NCBI RefSeq assembly: GCF_011075055.1
Contig: NC_058139.1
Span: 18,249,584-18,313,583, forward strand
DNA from: Mangifera indica
Lineage: Eukaryota; Streptophyta; Magnoliopsida; Sapindales; Anacardiaceae
Length of the DNA: 64,000 nucleotides
Direction of reading: 5' to 3'
Shown here: positions 15,301-26,879 of the stretch, piece by piece
Position numbering within the stretch: position 1 is the stretch's first letter
How the letters are laid out: each line of letters opens with the position of its first letter
Program-made: the position numbers and the translations under genes
The notes under the pieces: model-generated
Databases searched by the model: none
Told to the model about the DNA's origin: nothing
The model's input: the letters and a program-made list of their open reading frames with translations, nothing else

Positions 15301-17868
15301 TAACTACACGAAGAGTGAATCACCCAAGTCATCCCAAAGATAGTAAATTTAGATCTCTAAAAATATGCTTTAATATTTAGGAAAAGATATTAAGGACCTT
15401 TGTATTGCCTAATTAACCAAAGTCAAGGGTGGACTAAATGATTGGATTAGGGGTTATGATTTATCATAAACCTTATGAGATTTTAGAACCCTAGTTGTCC
15501 AGCATCAATATCAAGAGGGAAAATTTTCTCTTATATTCCTTTGATCCATTCACCAAATTCAAGGAACTTTTATACTATGGATCCAGGGCAAAACTCTACA
15601 GGAAGGAGCCTTTAAACGCATATTTGTTTGCAAAAACCTTTTATTCTATGTATAATAACCCTTAGATCCTATCGGGGTTGTTTTATGATCAAATTTTTGT
15701 TGATATATGTGGTTTCCATTGCCATTCTCTCTAGAATAGGAATCGCAAAACACAAATAGTGATATTTGAGCTATAAGGTGTTTTGTTATGCATATAATAC
15801 AATTTTGAGTGGATGGTGTATTTGTTCGAACATATATTGTTTAGATTTGTTTGTATGATCGTTATATATAATATGCTATAAAATTTGTTTTAATTTTATT
15901 TAGATATGTTAAATTTAATTATTGGTTTATTGTTAATTTATAAAATTGAGGGTTGTATCTCATTCGATCTCGTATTGTCGCATGATCCCATGTTATTATA
16001 CAATTTGTCGCATAATAATTGATTAGGAGGTCTCTTGGGTGTAACAACACCCACACTCTAAGGTTAGAAATGTTTTTCATTAGTATTTTGATTATATACG
16101 AACTGACATAGGTTAAGGACTTTAAATTAATGTTTAAATTAAATTTTTAAATTGATGAACAGTTGTATATGAAAGGTGCACATCCATTCATCTAAACCCA
16201 CATTAGCATATTGGATATATGAGTGTAGATTGAATATTTTTAAACAAGATGCTCGACTGTGCAACCCATTATGGGAAAAGTCTTTATAATCAATATGTTA
16301 TCGTTCATTATTGGAAATTATATTTCATATTTTCTAGAATCATATTTATTCGATTTTGAGAGATTAGAGTTAGGGAAGGTCTGATCAATTTTCTGATGAA
16401 GTAAGGGAGTTTTTTGGCAAGCTCTTTAACAAGGAAAGAGGAAGAGAATTGACATCAAAGTCTCCTTGCATAGACAACCAAGTAAGTAGGCTGACTGAAT
16501 TATGTTTCTCAGTTTCGAGTGATGATCATGTATATTGATTAAATAAGATACATGTATTAAAATGAAAATTGAAGTAATATCTTCTTAGATAGTAGGTAAT
16601 ACATGTATTAATCAATTAATAACTATCCCCGTTTAGATTCTATCTTGTATTTCAAATATCAAACTTTTGTTTTTTAGGGTTCATCTCTACCCTATCTTGG
16701 ATGACTGAGAATGCTTGCATGTGCACAATATCTATCTCATCAATGGTGAAAGTAGACACATTTATCATTTTTCTAAATCATTATTCTATGTTGATCGAAT
16801 TAGGCTGAAACAAGAATTTGATACTCTAATCATATAACTCATCTCAAAGGCTATTAATATCATGTTTTGTCTTATTGTGATTGTCAATTGACAGACTCTC
16901 GATTTTAACATATCATACTATAAACGTCAATTGATGAACTCTTTATATCATTACATATCTTATGCTAATCAATAAATCTAGTCTTGACATATATAATAAT
17001 GGATATAAATCGACGAACTATCTCATTACCCTATTTAGGGGTATAAGCTTATGTCACATATACATGTTTTCGTGGGTAGTGTCTCATCTGATATTCAACA
17101 AAATCCTTTTCCCTCACATATATCATCAAGATACATGAACCTAACATGTGTTTTACAAATCTTTATATCCTTGTCACCTAATCAACCAACCAGAAATTAT
17201 ATTTTTTTTATCATCTCATAATTTATCTCATCTTAAGAATATATTTTCTAAGTTTATCCTCTCGAGCCTAAGATAAGAATTATCTTATCTTGGAACTCCA
17301 TCTAGTTTTCACCTAGTATACATACCTCTATTTTTCATTATGTATATACATGATTTAATTTTTGTATATTATATTTTCATAGATTTGATAATAATTAATC
17401 CATTTATTCTTTATATTTTCATGTGATTAGAAATTTTCCAGGGCCTATATTATAATTAATTATTGTTATACAACTCTTCTTGAGTAATAAACAATTAAAT
17501 TCCCGATCGTTGGAACTTTACAAAAATTGGAAAAAAGTCTGAAATTATTCTCACATAAAGCGATGAGAATATGCCTCATGCATGAATCAAAATGGCAATC
17601 TTGTACACGCACCGACAATTTTGAAAACAACAATGCATTTATATTATAAAAAGACGAAAGAAGAAAAAGAAATGGAGTCTTTTTCTGCATGCAACAGGAA
17701 GCACTAGCTCTGGCTGACCATCTCTATCTATGCTTATTACCTCTCGAGAATTTACAGTACACAATATTACTAGCTTTTGAATCCAAGTCCCACATTAAAC
17801 CATAAAAACAGAGAAGAACCACATGTACTATTGCAAAACTATTTGCTTTTCATCCCATGATCTCATCC
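12302..17868. other. Long AT-rich intergenic spacer
   Basis: About 5.5 kb without a supported gene. Part of it (13655-16036) is bracketed by a 17-bp direct repeat and probably derives from an old insertion. Near 16390-16480 a short plus-strand frame containing DEVREFFGKLFNKE is faintly like a LINE reverse transcriptase flank, but it is too short to call. The bases just before 17869 would be the 3' UTR of the ERF gene. Other open frames are short and occur on both strands. Confidence 0.5.
13655..16036. repeat. 17-bp direct repeat bracketing a 2.35-kb non-coding block
   Basis: The word TGATTAGGAGGTCTCTT occurs at 13655-13671 and again at 16020-16036. The block between is AT-rich and has no readable protein. 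A 17-bp exact repeat is longer than typical LTR or DNA-transposon target duplications, but it would fit a LINE-like insertion, a deletion scar or remnants of short terminal repeats. The origin is not resolved. Confidence 0.5.
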
Positions 17869-18966
17869 CTAATACCTTGGAAGTTGATCCTCATGATGAT
17901 GATGATGATTTTGCTGATCAACAACAGGTGCCATCACCGCATCATCCATCATCCAGAACTCGTTTGAGTCGCACGAACTGTGTCCACTCATCTGCTGAGT
18001 TGTTGGTGCCAGCCCCAGGAGTGACTCCAAGCTCGAGATTTGCTGTTTCAGCTCCAACTCGTTATTCTGCACCACCTCATTCGTTTGATAAAACTCGTTT
18101 TCAAACCCGAAATCCACGTACGGTGCTTGTGGTAAGATTGCCTGGGTCAACTCAGGTGGTGAAATGCAGCGTTTCTTAGACGGAGGTTCAGCTTGAGGTG
18201 GTGGTGGTTGTTCAGGAAAGTTGAGCTTGGCCTTGTCGCCACGTATGCGCTTGGCGGCTTCATCGTAGGCTCTGGCGGCTTCTTCGGCTGTGTTGTAGGT
18301 ACCGAGCCAGACTCGAGCTCCTTTGTGAGGATCTCTGATTTCAGCTGCCCACTTCCCCCATGGCCTCTGCCTTATTCCTCTGTACACGTGCTTCCGAGCT
18401 CGTTGAGTCTTTGGTTTATCCTCCATCTGCGTCTTCTTTTCACCATTTTCGTTCCTCACTATATATTGTATTAGAAAAACAAAATTAAAAAAAAAAAAAA
18501 AGTATTCTTTTCAGAGGAATATAACTTTTTTTCTGAGAAAATATGAATGAAATTATAAATTTATGGGCTGATCAAGATTTCATATTTGATTCTGGATCTG
18601 CCATATCCAAGAAAGGCAACTAACAAGAGAAACATAATTAAATGCAACTGTAACTTTAATAAACAATCTAGAAGATCAAACAAAACAAAATGAAACAACG
18701 ATATAAACAGACATTTTTACAGCATCAAATCACAGAAATTATCAAAGAGCGGCTAAGAATATCGAACCTTTAAAGTTAAATGTTAAAAAAACTCAGATAA
18801 AAAAAGAAATATTACCTTGGTCAGGCTTTTGAGCTTCAAACTGTTTAGCGTAGTCCAAGCCCAAGAGGTCTGAATTGGCGTCAAGTTCCGACCATAAGTC
18901 TTCCGCTGTCAATTTCCGGTCACGTTTCAGATCAACGAAGTCGGAAATAATGGCACCGCCACACAT
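17869..18966 (-). CDS. RAP2-3: Group VII ethylene response factor (AP2/ERF), RAP2.3/ERF72-like
   Basis: This is a nuclear transcription factor that binds GCC-box or hypoxia elements. Two exons, 18816-18966 and 17869-18458, join across a 357-bp intron to give 246 residues. The N-terminus [10 protein letters not shown] is the group VII signature. Known biology: Met removal exposes Cys2, which is oxidised by plant cysteine oxidases, arginylated and degraded through the N-degron pathway when oxygen and NO are present, so the protein is stable in hypoxia. [14 protein letters not shown] follows, then the AP2 domain (about 75-133) with [18 protein letters not shown] and [21 protein letters not shown]-terminal [14 protein letters not shown] and an acidic WMMDDAV motif also match RAP2.3. 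A five-His tract lies near the C-terminus. The intron falls between the N-degron exon and the AP2 exon, as expected in this group. Confidence 0.93.
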
Positions 18967-19067
18967 CTTTTCTCTGTGGTACTTTAAAAAGAAAGCAAAG
19001 AGAGAGAAGAAAGAAATTATGCTGTCTTCGTAATGTGAGAGAGAAGGTCTCCTCTCCTGCTATATCA

Positions 19068-19081
19068 TATTATATATATAG
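19068..19081 (-). promoter_or_regulatory. Probable TATA box of the ERF gene
   Basis: Read on the minus strand, a TATATATAATATG stretch lies about 105 bases upstream of the start codon at 18966. That spacing is plausible for a plant core promoter with a short 5' UTR, and a GA-rich stretch lies between. Confidence 0.55.
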
Positions 19082-21542
19082 GCTCTTAAATTTCTAGAAC
19101 CGAGGGCGGGCAGTAACTTTTTCTGGATTTAAAATTGCTTTTGATGATCAGACGGTGGAGGGAAGATCGTCAAAGTAAAATCAACGCAAAAGGGATTGTA
19201 ATGTGACCGTGCGATTATGGGGAAAACTAGAAGCATGTGGAAGTGGGCTATGTTTATGATGACGTGGCGGGTAGTGATTGGTGGAGGAAATGAAGGTTCT
19301 ATAATTTGCTTGACGAGTTTGTTGTAACGTACGTTACGTTACAGGATGAATAGCTACAAAATTTAACGGAAGGAAGGGCTGGCCATTTTTGAATGGGGCT
19401 TTTATAATTTGACCTTAAATTTAGGGAATAATTACAATGAAGCCATTGACTGGCAGTTGAGTCTTTGACAAATGGAATGGCAGGCTTCTCAGGCATTAAA
19501 TGGGCTTTGCCAGAAATAATTACTGTGTATGGGTTTTATTAAAGATTGAACACATGTCTCTCTCTCGTTCAGTTTCATGTATTATAATCCTACCCTATAC
19601 GCTGTACATATTAAAATTTCAGACGCCAATCACCTAAAATTTTAAAATTTAAATACTTGCTTATAAGTTAATTTTTATTAAAAATTTTAATTATAATTAA
19701 AATAAAATAATTATTTATTAAAAAATTTTAAAATATAAAGTTTTATCATATTTTTTTTTCAGATTTAAAAATTTCATAATTTTTTCTCACTCAAAATTTA
19801 AAAAATGATTATTTTCTTTAAATCTCAAGGTTTTCTTTCTTTTCTTTCTGATGATGGTGACAAGTTGAAGAAGAGAACAAGAGATGACGGTATCTTTGAC
19901 ATAATCACCATTTTTTTTTGGACGGAGATCAATCTTCGACATTCTCTTTTGAAAATTGAAAACGTCAAAATCTCTGACCACCATATGAAGAGACGAGCAT
20001 CTAGAAATTGAAGCATCTCTTTGTCGTGTAAAAATCTTCCAAATGATGCTCAACTCTTTGTCTAGTACCTATAATCGTCTCTTTTTCATGTAAAGGGATT
20101 CGAGATTTGGAAAATCTCTAGAAGAGCGTGTCAAAGATACGAAAATCATCTCTTCTCTTTATGGGCAAAGATATGGAGATCTTCGTTGTCTTCTCTTTTC
20201 TTCATGGTCGCAGTAGGTCTTTTAAGGTTGAAAAAGAGAGATTGTTGGTGGCGGGAGAAGTGAAGAAAAAAACTCTAGGGTTTTCAAACTAGAAAACTTT
20301 AGACGAAAGTAAAATTATTAGTTTTTAAAACTTAGAAGAGAGGTGAAATTATATATTTTTTTAATTTTAATATTAAAATAACGATTTTAATTTTAACCAT
20401 AACTAAAAATTTTAACAAAAATTACCTTATAGGTGAGATTTAAAATTTTTGAAAGTTGACAGGTGTGAGTTTAGAATTTTACTATACCTTAGGTAAGAAT
20501 AAGTTTTTCGGCTAAATTTTAAGTGTGTTTCTAATATTTTCAAAAATAATAGTGGGTTAATTATAATTTTTGATTATTTTATTTTTTAAAAGATATGATA
20601 TATAATATGATATAAAAATTAAGTTTTGAAATATAATACCATATAGATTTTGACTAGCATGATCAAGAGCTTCTTATGTATGAAAGTAGGAGGAAGCATG
20701 GGGTTGGTTGCTTGAGGATAATATTAATATTGCATTGCATCATGAATAAAAGAAAATGGGCCGAAATGTTGCAGGATTTTAGGAAGCAAGTAAAGCCTGA
20801 AGATGCGAAGAGAGAAACGCTTTCTGCTTCCGCTTCCGCTTCCTCAAGCGTAATACTCAGAAACTTTTCTTCTGTGACTGTGACAACTTACACCCGGTTC
20901 AAGGGGGTTTTCCCATCCTCTCTTTAAACAGCGCCTCAGTGCTCTGTCTTCCACCTCAATCAAATCATCTGCATTTGACTGACATTTCTTGTTGAGCAAG
21001 TAATTTAAGGAATATTCGTAGCGTATTAATTTAATTTGCTAATATATATATTTTTTAATTGACCAAAACACTACTTTGATGAATTAACGAATTTCTGTCT
21101 TCCAAATTTCAAACAAAGACAAAATTTTCATTTGATACCGACTTTCCTTAATAAATTTTGTTTAATTTTTTATTAAAATTATTAGATTATCATTAATATT
21201 TAATGTAAATATCAAATTATTAATTCAAAAAAAAAAAGAAAGAAAGATGGGTGATCATTTGACTTTTTGAAACATAAAGGTAAAAATTTGTCTTTTAAAC
21301 AAACCTTTTGCTGGAAATAATCTTTTGGCCTTTTTCATATTTTTATGACGAAAGAGTTTTTTTGTATTACAAAAATACAAATGTACTCCCTATCAATCAA
21401 TCAACTTTTAGTTGCTTATATTTTTCTCACAATCAAACAATGACAAACTCTTGTGATTCTTTTTTGTCGTTTTTGCTTTCAAAGTTGCCAATACTATTAC
21501 TCCGTTGGTAACAGCCTACAAAAAGACCAGCCAAACGGCTGA
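19082..21542. other. Intergenic region upstream of the ERF gene
   Basis: No gene is supported. It contains the ERF promoter side, a fold-back AT-rich repeat (listed separately, 19575-20514) and low-complexity runs. An open frame near 20676-20927 has no recognisable motif. Confidence 0.5.
19575..20514. repeat. MULE-type fold-back MITE, decayed
   Basis: The right end ATACCTTAGGTAAGAATAAG resembles the right end of the element at 28575-28863 (ATACCTTGGGTAAGAATAAG). The left side, read inward, repeats the inverted order: a CCTACCCTATAC-like edge, then AATACTTGCTTATAAGTTAA and an AT-rich arm that mirrors 20340-20470. The core (about 19800-20290) is less AT-rich. Boundaries on the left are uncertain and no target duplication is visible. 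Confidence 0.5.
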
Positions 21543-21551
21543 TTTCAATTA

Positions 21552-22575
21552 GGGCAAAAGACTATTTCCCACCCAAAATTTACCTTAATTTCAAAATGAC
21601 ATCACGGTAGTTAAGGCTAGATTTAAGTCGAGCTCAAACTCGTTTGAGCTTAAACTCAACTCGATTTACAAAAATGGAGCTTAAGCTTTAGCTCAGGCTT
21701 GTCGAGCTCGTTACAAATAAACTCAAACTTTAATTAACTCGTTATTAAAACAACGTTGTTTTAATACATATTGATAAAAAATATATTGTTTTGTATCAAT
21801 TTTTTTAATTTGTGAGTCTAACAAATAACGCAAGCTCGAGCTCTCTCAAGCTCATTTGGGACTGACTTATTTCGAACTCGTTCAAACCAAATTCGATTCG
21901 AATCTAGCCTAGTGGTAGTTCAAAAACTTTCCTATAAACTAATTTTTGTTAGAGATAAGAGTAAAATCATCATTTTATTACTAAACACTAAAAATTTATA
22001 TCATTTTCTCCCGTAAGTTTAAAAAACTAATATTTCCCCCTATAATTAAACATTGAAAAATTGCATTCCCTTGCCCCCCGCACTCCCTGGGTTTCAATTT
22101 TTCGAGTGAACTAGAATCTGGCAACTGCAGAGGAGAAGTGTTGACAAAGTTCCATAGAAAAGAAGCTTCCTCCATTGACGTTTCTAGATGAACCTTCGTC
22201 GTCGATGATTCTGGACAATTGATGCATCGTCTAGAGGCATCAATGAAGGAAACTTCTTCTTTGCCAAACTTCATCAACGCTCCTCTTTTGTGACGATTGG
22301 ATTCCGATTCACATGAAAAATTGAAACCCTAGGGGGGAAATTCAATTTTTCAAAGTTTAATTATGAGAGAAATTATTAGTTTTTTAAATTTAATGAGAAA
22401 AATGATATAAAATTTGAGGATTTTAAGGTTTAGTGATAAAATAATGATTTTACCCTTGTCTCTAATAGAAAATTCTAATAAAAGTTAATCCATAAATAGG
22501 TATTTGGTTTTTACATTGTCGCATATATGTTTTTGAGATTGCATTAAAACTTGGGTGGGAAATAGTCCTTTGGCG
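21552..22575. mobile_element. Non-autonomous Mutator-like element with 9-bp target duplication
   Basis: The element is 1,024 bp. The left terminus GGGCAAAAGACTATTTCCCA and the right terminus, reverse-complemented CGCCAAAGGACTATTTCCCA, match at nearly every base. The inverted similarity extends inward for roughly 200 bp (for example AGTAAAATCATCATTTTATT against its inverted partner near 22430-22455). It is flanked by a perfect 9-bp direct repeat TTTCAATTA at 21543-21551 and 22576-22584, the length typical of Mutator-like transposition. It has no coding capacity. A smaller element is nested in its left half. Confidence 0.88.
21613..21912. mobile_element. hAT-like MITE nested inside the Mutator-like element
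   Basis: The element is 300 bp. Its ends AAGGCTAGATT and, inverted, CTAGGCTAGATT bracket a core rich in GAGCTCAAACTCG and AAACAACGTTGTTTT. It is flanked by CGGTAGTT (21605-21612) and TGGTAGTT (21913-21920), an 8-bp duplication with one mismatch, as expected for hAT elements. It must be younger than the element it lies in. Confidence 0.75.
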
Positions 22576-22584
22576 TTTCAATTA

Positions 22585-23359
22585 TCACTAAAATTTGGTG
22601 TTTGTGGGTAAAGTGCCCAAACATCAGGACTTATGCAACTAAGATAAGTTTGCACCTTTTAAACATCTATGCTCAGGCTCAGCCCAATACCTTCTATTTA
22701 TCATGATTCATGGTTGCGGCTGCCTCTGTTGCTTTGCTATAAGGTCTGACTTTGTTGTCTCCAATCTTATCAACAATTGACTTCATCTTCATCAGCCAGT
22801 ATCAGGTCAGCCTATTTACAAATCTCATTTTTGTTTAGATTTTTACCTCTATCTGATACTTTTGATGGATGTCTCTTCAACTCTTCAGAATTTCTCTCAA
22901 CCTTCTATTTCCTTCTGATGTGCTTTCATCTGAGACCAAATTGTCTTTGCCTATTACATGGGCTCTTTCTATCATCAACAGCTTCAATTATTTTGCAACT
23001 GCAGAGCTCTGAGATTCAATCTACTCTGAAATATTAAATAAAGTCCGAGATACTGTCAAAGGAACAAACGAAAACAAGAAGGCAATAGATTTAATAGTTC
23101 CATATCTATGAAAAATACAGTACACTTGCCAATCCATTTGTGAATTTTGAACAATAAAAAATCATTTCCAGTCAATAAACAACAAAAGATATGAAACACA
23201 TCATACATGTAAAATCCTTCAGAATTACACAACTATTATATGAAATCCACAGATCATGAAAATTCTTATAATTCCCCACAACTTCTTATAGTAAGAAGGG
23301 AAAAAGTATTGAGCAAAATAAAGGAGCTAATACAAACAAAAAATAATCCCAAAACCTTT
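22585..23359. other. Intergenic, includes the 3' flank of the TPR gene
   Basis: No gene is supported. The right part should be the 3' UTR of the minus-strand TPR gene. The one longer plus-strand frame (22777-23037) is a low-complexity Ser/Leu/Phe-rich translation without a known motif. Confidence 0.5.
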
Positions 23360-25562
23360 CTAGTCCACCATTTTTGTCAAGCGATGAATGGTACTTCTTG
23401 CAATCCGGTTGATAGGATCAATCTTCAGAACAGTTCTCAGGTCTTCAGCCCCAAGTTTATACTTTTCCATGCTTTCATACAGAAGCGCACGCTGTACAAG
23501 AACAGATACATTTCCTTCATCTTGTTCTAGCACCTGCACAGAAAAAATAAAACCAATAAGCCTCAAACAAATGATGGTCAGAAAAGATATAGGACAATAA
23601 ATTATTATCTGCATATATGGGAACAACACAAGAATTTGAATCACTCTGCTGATTACCATTGTTTAAATCAGCCCTAGTCAGTTAGCATTAATAGAACTAA
23701 TTATTGAATAGAAACTGAAAAAAACAAAACGCTATTCCAATTAAAAATTAATACAAGCCTCAAACAGGCAACGGGCACAACATCCGCACTGAGAAATGGT
23801 CTATTTAAGCTCCCTGAGAGTAAGTGAGCAACAAACTAATCATCAATCAAACCTTTCAAACCGAGCAGGGCGAAGCTTTTAATTGATTTGAAAAGCCGGT
23901 AACTTAAGAATCATCCACAATCTAGTTCATCGACACCTGAATTCTACTGCTAAAATTTCTCAATATTATTAATATTCATAGATTGAATACTGACAAAATA
24001 GTAGCCAGCCAATTCTTCAGCCGCTAATGACCAATAAGAATTTTGTGATATTATAACTTGATGACCACAACATGGGAGTTGATCAGATGATTCAAAACCC
24101 AACACATACCTGCAAATTCCTATTAGCAAGCTAAACAATTATATTTAAGTTAAAAATTAAAGTTCTGAACAAACTGTTAGAAATAATGAAGCTAAAGGAA
24201 AGAGATGATTGATAATACCTTTGAACAGTCAGCCACGGCTTTCTTATATTCCCCAACTTCTTTATAACATGAAGCCCTAATTGATAGTACCTCCTTTGTA
24301 GCATTCTTATCACCTGATTTCTCAAAAAGAATAACAGCCCAAGACAGCCACTTAATGGCATCAGCATATTGGCCTGCCTTCTGATTATCTATACCCTTGT
24401 TCTTTGCAGCAGCACCAGTTACCCCAGCTGGAGGAGGAGGCAGTCCTTCAAGTTCAGTGGTAGCACCGCCACTATCGTTTCCTCCTCCAAAATTGGAATC
24501 CAATCCCCAATCATCTTCTGAGAACTGCTGCCCTCCATCAGACACAGTAGCAGCACTTCCTGTTGCAGCTGAGGATGAGGAAAAGAATATGTCAAGTGGA
24601 TCACCACCTGTACTTTGACTTTGACCAGAGGACTTATTCTGAGAACCATGATCCTTGAATGCCCCAAAATCAGAGCCCAAATTTGATCCCATAAAATCAT
24701 TATTACTTGAAGCAACACCACTTGAAGGAAATGGTGTTGTGCTAGCTTTAGAGGCATTCTGGAACTCTCCAAAAGAATCAACACCACCACTGTTATTATT
24801 CCCTTTACTAGCTGAATTAAGACTACCCGATTGCTTTGACCCCAGATCAAACAAGGAACCAAATGGATCCTTATTAGCACTCATCCCATTTCCAGTCATG
24901 CTCTTCATTGCCGGACCCCCAAGATTTGAATTCTCTGTAACTTTGGCATTAACATTAACATTAACATTCACATTACAACTGCCACCACTATTAAATCCAC
25001 CAGTATAGCTCCCAAAACTTTCTCCAGACCCCCAATTTCCACTACTTTTGGATGCATTACTAGTTTTAGGTAATGAATCAGCCAAATTCCCCATTGAATA
25101 TGAACTCTTATTCGATGCCACTGGTGCTGCATTTTTCAAAGGAACATTACTATTACTCTTACCATGACCTAAAGCAGAGCTAACAAGATCACCAAACAAA
25201 TTCGGATTCTTATCAACTATCCCAATCCCAGAACTGGATTTTGCCGCGCTTGAAGGGGCCCAACTCTTGCCATGTATATCACCCACCATTGAAGTGGGTG
25301 CATTTTGTAACCCGGGCAGAGTCGAATGACTCGGCGCCGGTTGATGAGTCCACGATGGCTTGTTTGGCTGCCGCGTGGGCTTTGATTGAGTGTGTGTAGT
25401 TGTCGACGATGAATATGAAGATTGAAACGACGAGGTGGTTCTGTCTTTTTGGTCATAAAGTGACTTGGGCTGACCTGACCCGAGGCCGAGATCGAGATCA
25501 AAATTGAAGTTACTGAATGAACCGGGTGTTGATCCTTTAGGTTTTCCGTAATTGGAATTCAT
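23360..25562 (-). CDS. TPR protein with long disordered DPF/NLF-rich N-terminus
   Basis: Two exons, 24219-25562 and 23360-23533, join in phase 0 to give 505 residues. Residues 1-380 are Ser/Gly/Asn-rich and predicted to be disordered. They carry short hydrophobic-acidic motifs such as NPNLFGDL, DPFGSLFDLG, SFGEFQ and DPLDIFF, which resemble clathrin-adaptor or accessory-protein binding motifs (inference). An NVNVNVNV run comes from a hexanucleotide repeat near 24950-24975. Residues about 384-505 form tetratricopeptide helices: AGQYADAIKWLSWAVILFE, ASCYKEVGEYKKAVADCSK, then VLVQRALLYESMEKYKLGA and the ending STIHRLTKMVD. The acceptor before VLEQDEGN gives a continuous TPR, which supports the splice. 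The family is conserved in plants; I do not know a gene name. The role is probably protein-protein interaction, perhaps in vesicle traffic. Confidence 0.88.
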
Positions 25563-25604
25563 GCTTTATTGTTTAAATTATAAATTTGATTTACAAAAAT
25601 AAAA

Positions 25605-25629
25605 AAATGAAATGAAATGAAATGAAATA
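25605..25629. repeat. (AAATG)n short tandem repeat
   Basis: Four to five AAATG units lie directly upstream of the TPR gene start codon, probably in its 5' UTR or a leader intron. A GTATGTG donor-like word on the minus strand just beyond (about 25667-25674) hints at a 5' UTR intron. Confidence 0.75.
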
Positions 25630-25699
25630 GTGTGAATTGTAGATCTGGTTTAGCTAGAACACATACCTTGTAAAAGGAGATCTCGAGAAATGGAGACAG

Positions 25700-26879
25700 G
25701 GAGGATATCTGCTAGGAGAGAAGGTGGGGAATTTGGCCAACGTTTGAGGTGATTAATTTTGTGCAGAGACAAAATGGTGATTAGGCCCATTTGAAAAGGC
25801 ATATTTGTAAAATGAATTCATTTCTTTGAATTATATTATATTTTTACAATTTGATTCAATTTCCCACCCAGAGTTTGATGTAATTCTTCTCCCACCCATC
25901 AATTTTAAAAACTCCAGGTCTTATTTATAAATAAAAAAATTTTAATTAGATATAAGAAAAAATTATCATTTTAATAATAATAATAAAAAATATATAATTT
26001 ATTAAATTTTCTTTTAAATTTCAAAAATGAATAATTTTATTATTATCTAAAATATTTTAGTTTTTTCCATGTATAAATGTATCTCGAGGATATGCATACA
26101 GTAATAGTACTGCCCAACATAAAATCTTCATATTTAAATATTTTTCTTGTCTAATTTGCCTCGCTCGCCAAATGATCCCGAGGAAGTTTCTCTATACAAA
26201 AAATTAATTTCAACACAAATTCGGATTTTTTTTCCTCAAAACTAATTTGAGCCCAAATGACCATTTACCTTTCAAGTTCGATGAAATGATTTGTTCTAAC
26301 CCTTTAAATTTAAAAAAGTCAATTTCTTACCCACAACCATCATTTCGAGAAGTTTCGAAGAATCAACAGTGACTGGTTTGGACAAGCATCAAACAGCCCA
26401 CAGCCACCATTTCCAGGAGGGGGACCTTAAGAGGTTAAAGGTTTACCAAAGCTAGCATTCTGTACATGCTAGAGTGCTTCTCTTCTAAATTTCATAACAG
26501 ACACAAGCAGCAAAAAATATTTACAAGGATGAAGTCTTCGGTCTCAGCACATAATCTCACACTTTGATTATATACAAGATCTCCATGTAAAGATAAATAG
26601 CGCATTTCAGTTCAGTGGTTATTCTTCTGAAAAAAGAAAAATATCTTAAGGATTCAAGACTTCAGTGACAACATTTGTCCTTTTATATTTTGATACTTCC
26701 ATAATTTAGGTGCACCAAACATTCACATAGGTTCATGAGCCAAAATATGCATAAACTTTCTGTGAAACATAGAATCGAAGGAAACCCAGTTATTATCCAC
26801 CAAACAAGAACTGCAACAACAAACATTTATCTGATATCCTACAACTACATTGTGAATTTGACGTATGTTTCTGGACAAA
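25700..26879. other. Intergenic region between the TPR and MORF genes
   Basis: No gene is supported. Around 25865-26330 there are CCCACCCA and TCTTACCCA words and AT-rich arms like those of the MULE-type MITEs elsewhere in the window, but ends and target duplications are not clear. The 26.4-26.88 kb part is probably the 3' UTR of the MORF gene. Confidence 0.45.

Noticed and set aside
16370..16500. Possible LINE reverse transcriptase fragment (DEVREFFGKLFNKE)
   Set aside because: About 35 codons without a further motif on either side is too little to call.
17823..18474. Plus-strand frames over the ERF gene
   Set aside because: They are shadows of the AP2/ERF exon on the minus strand, which has clear domain support.
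24397..25008. Frames over the disordered part of the TPR gene, on both strands
   Set aside because: Low-complexity coding sequence leaves several open frames. Only one carries the TPR module and a start codon.
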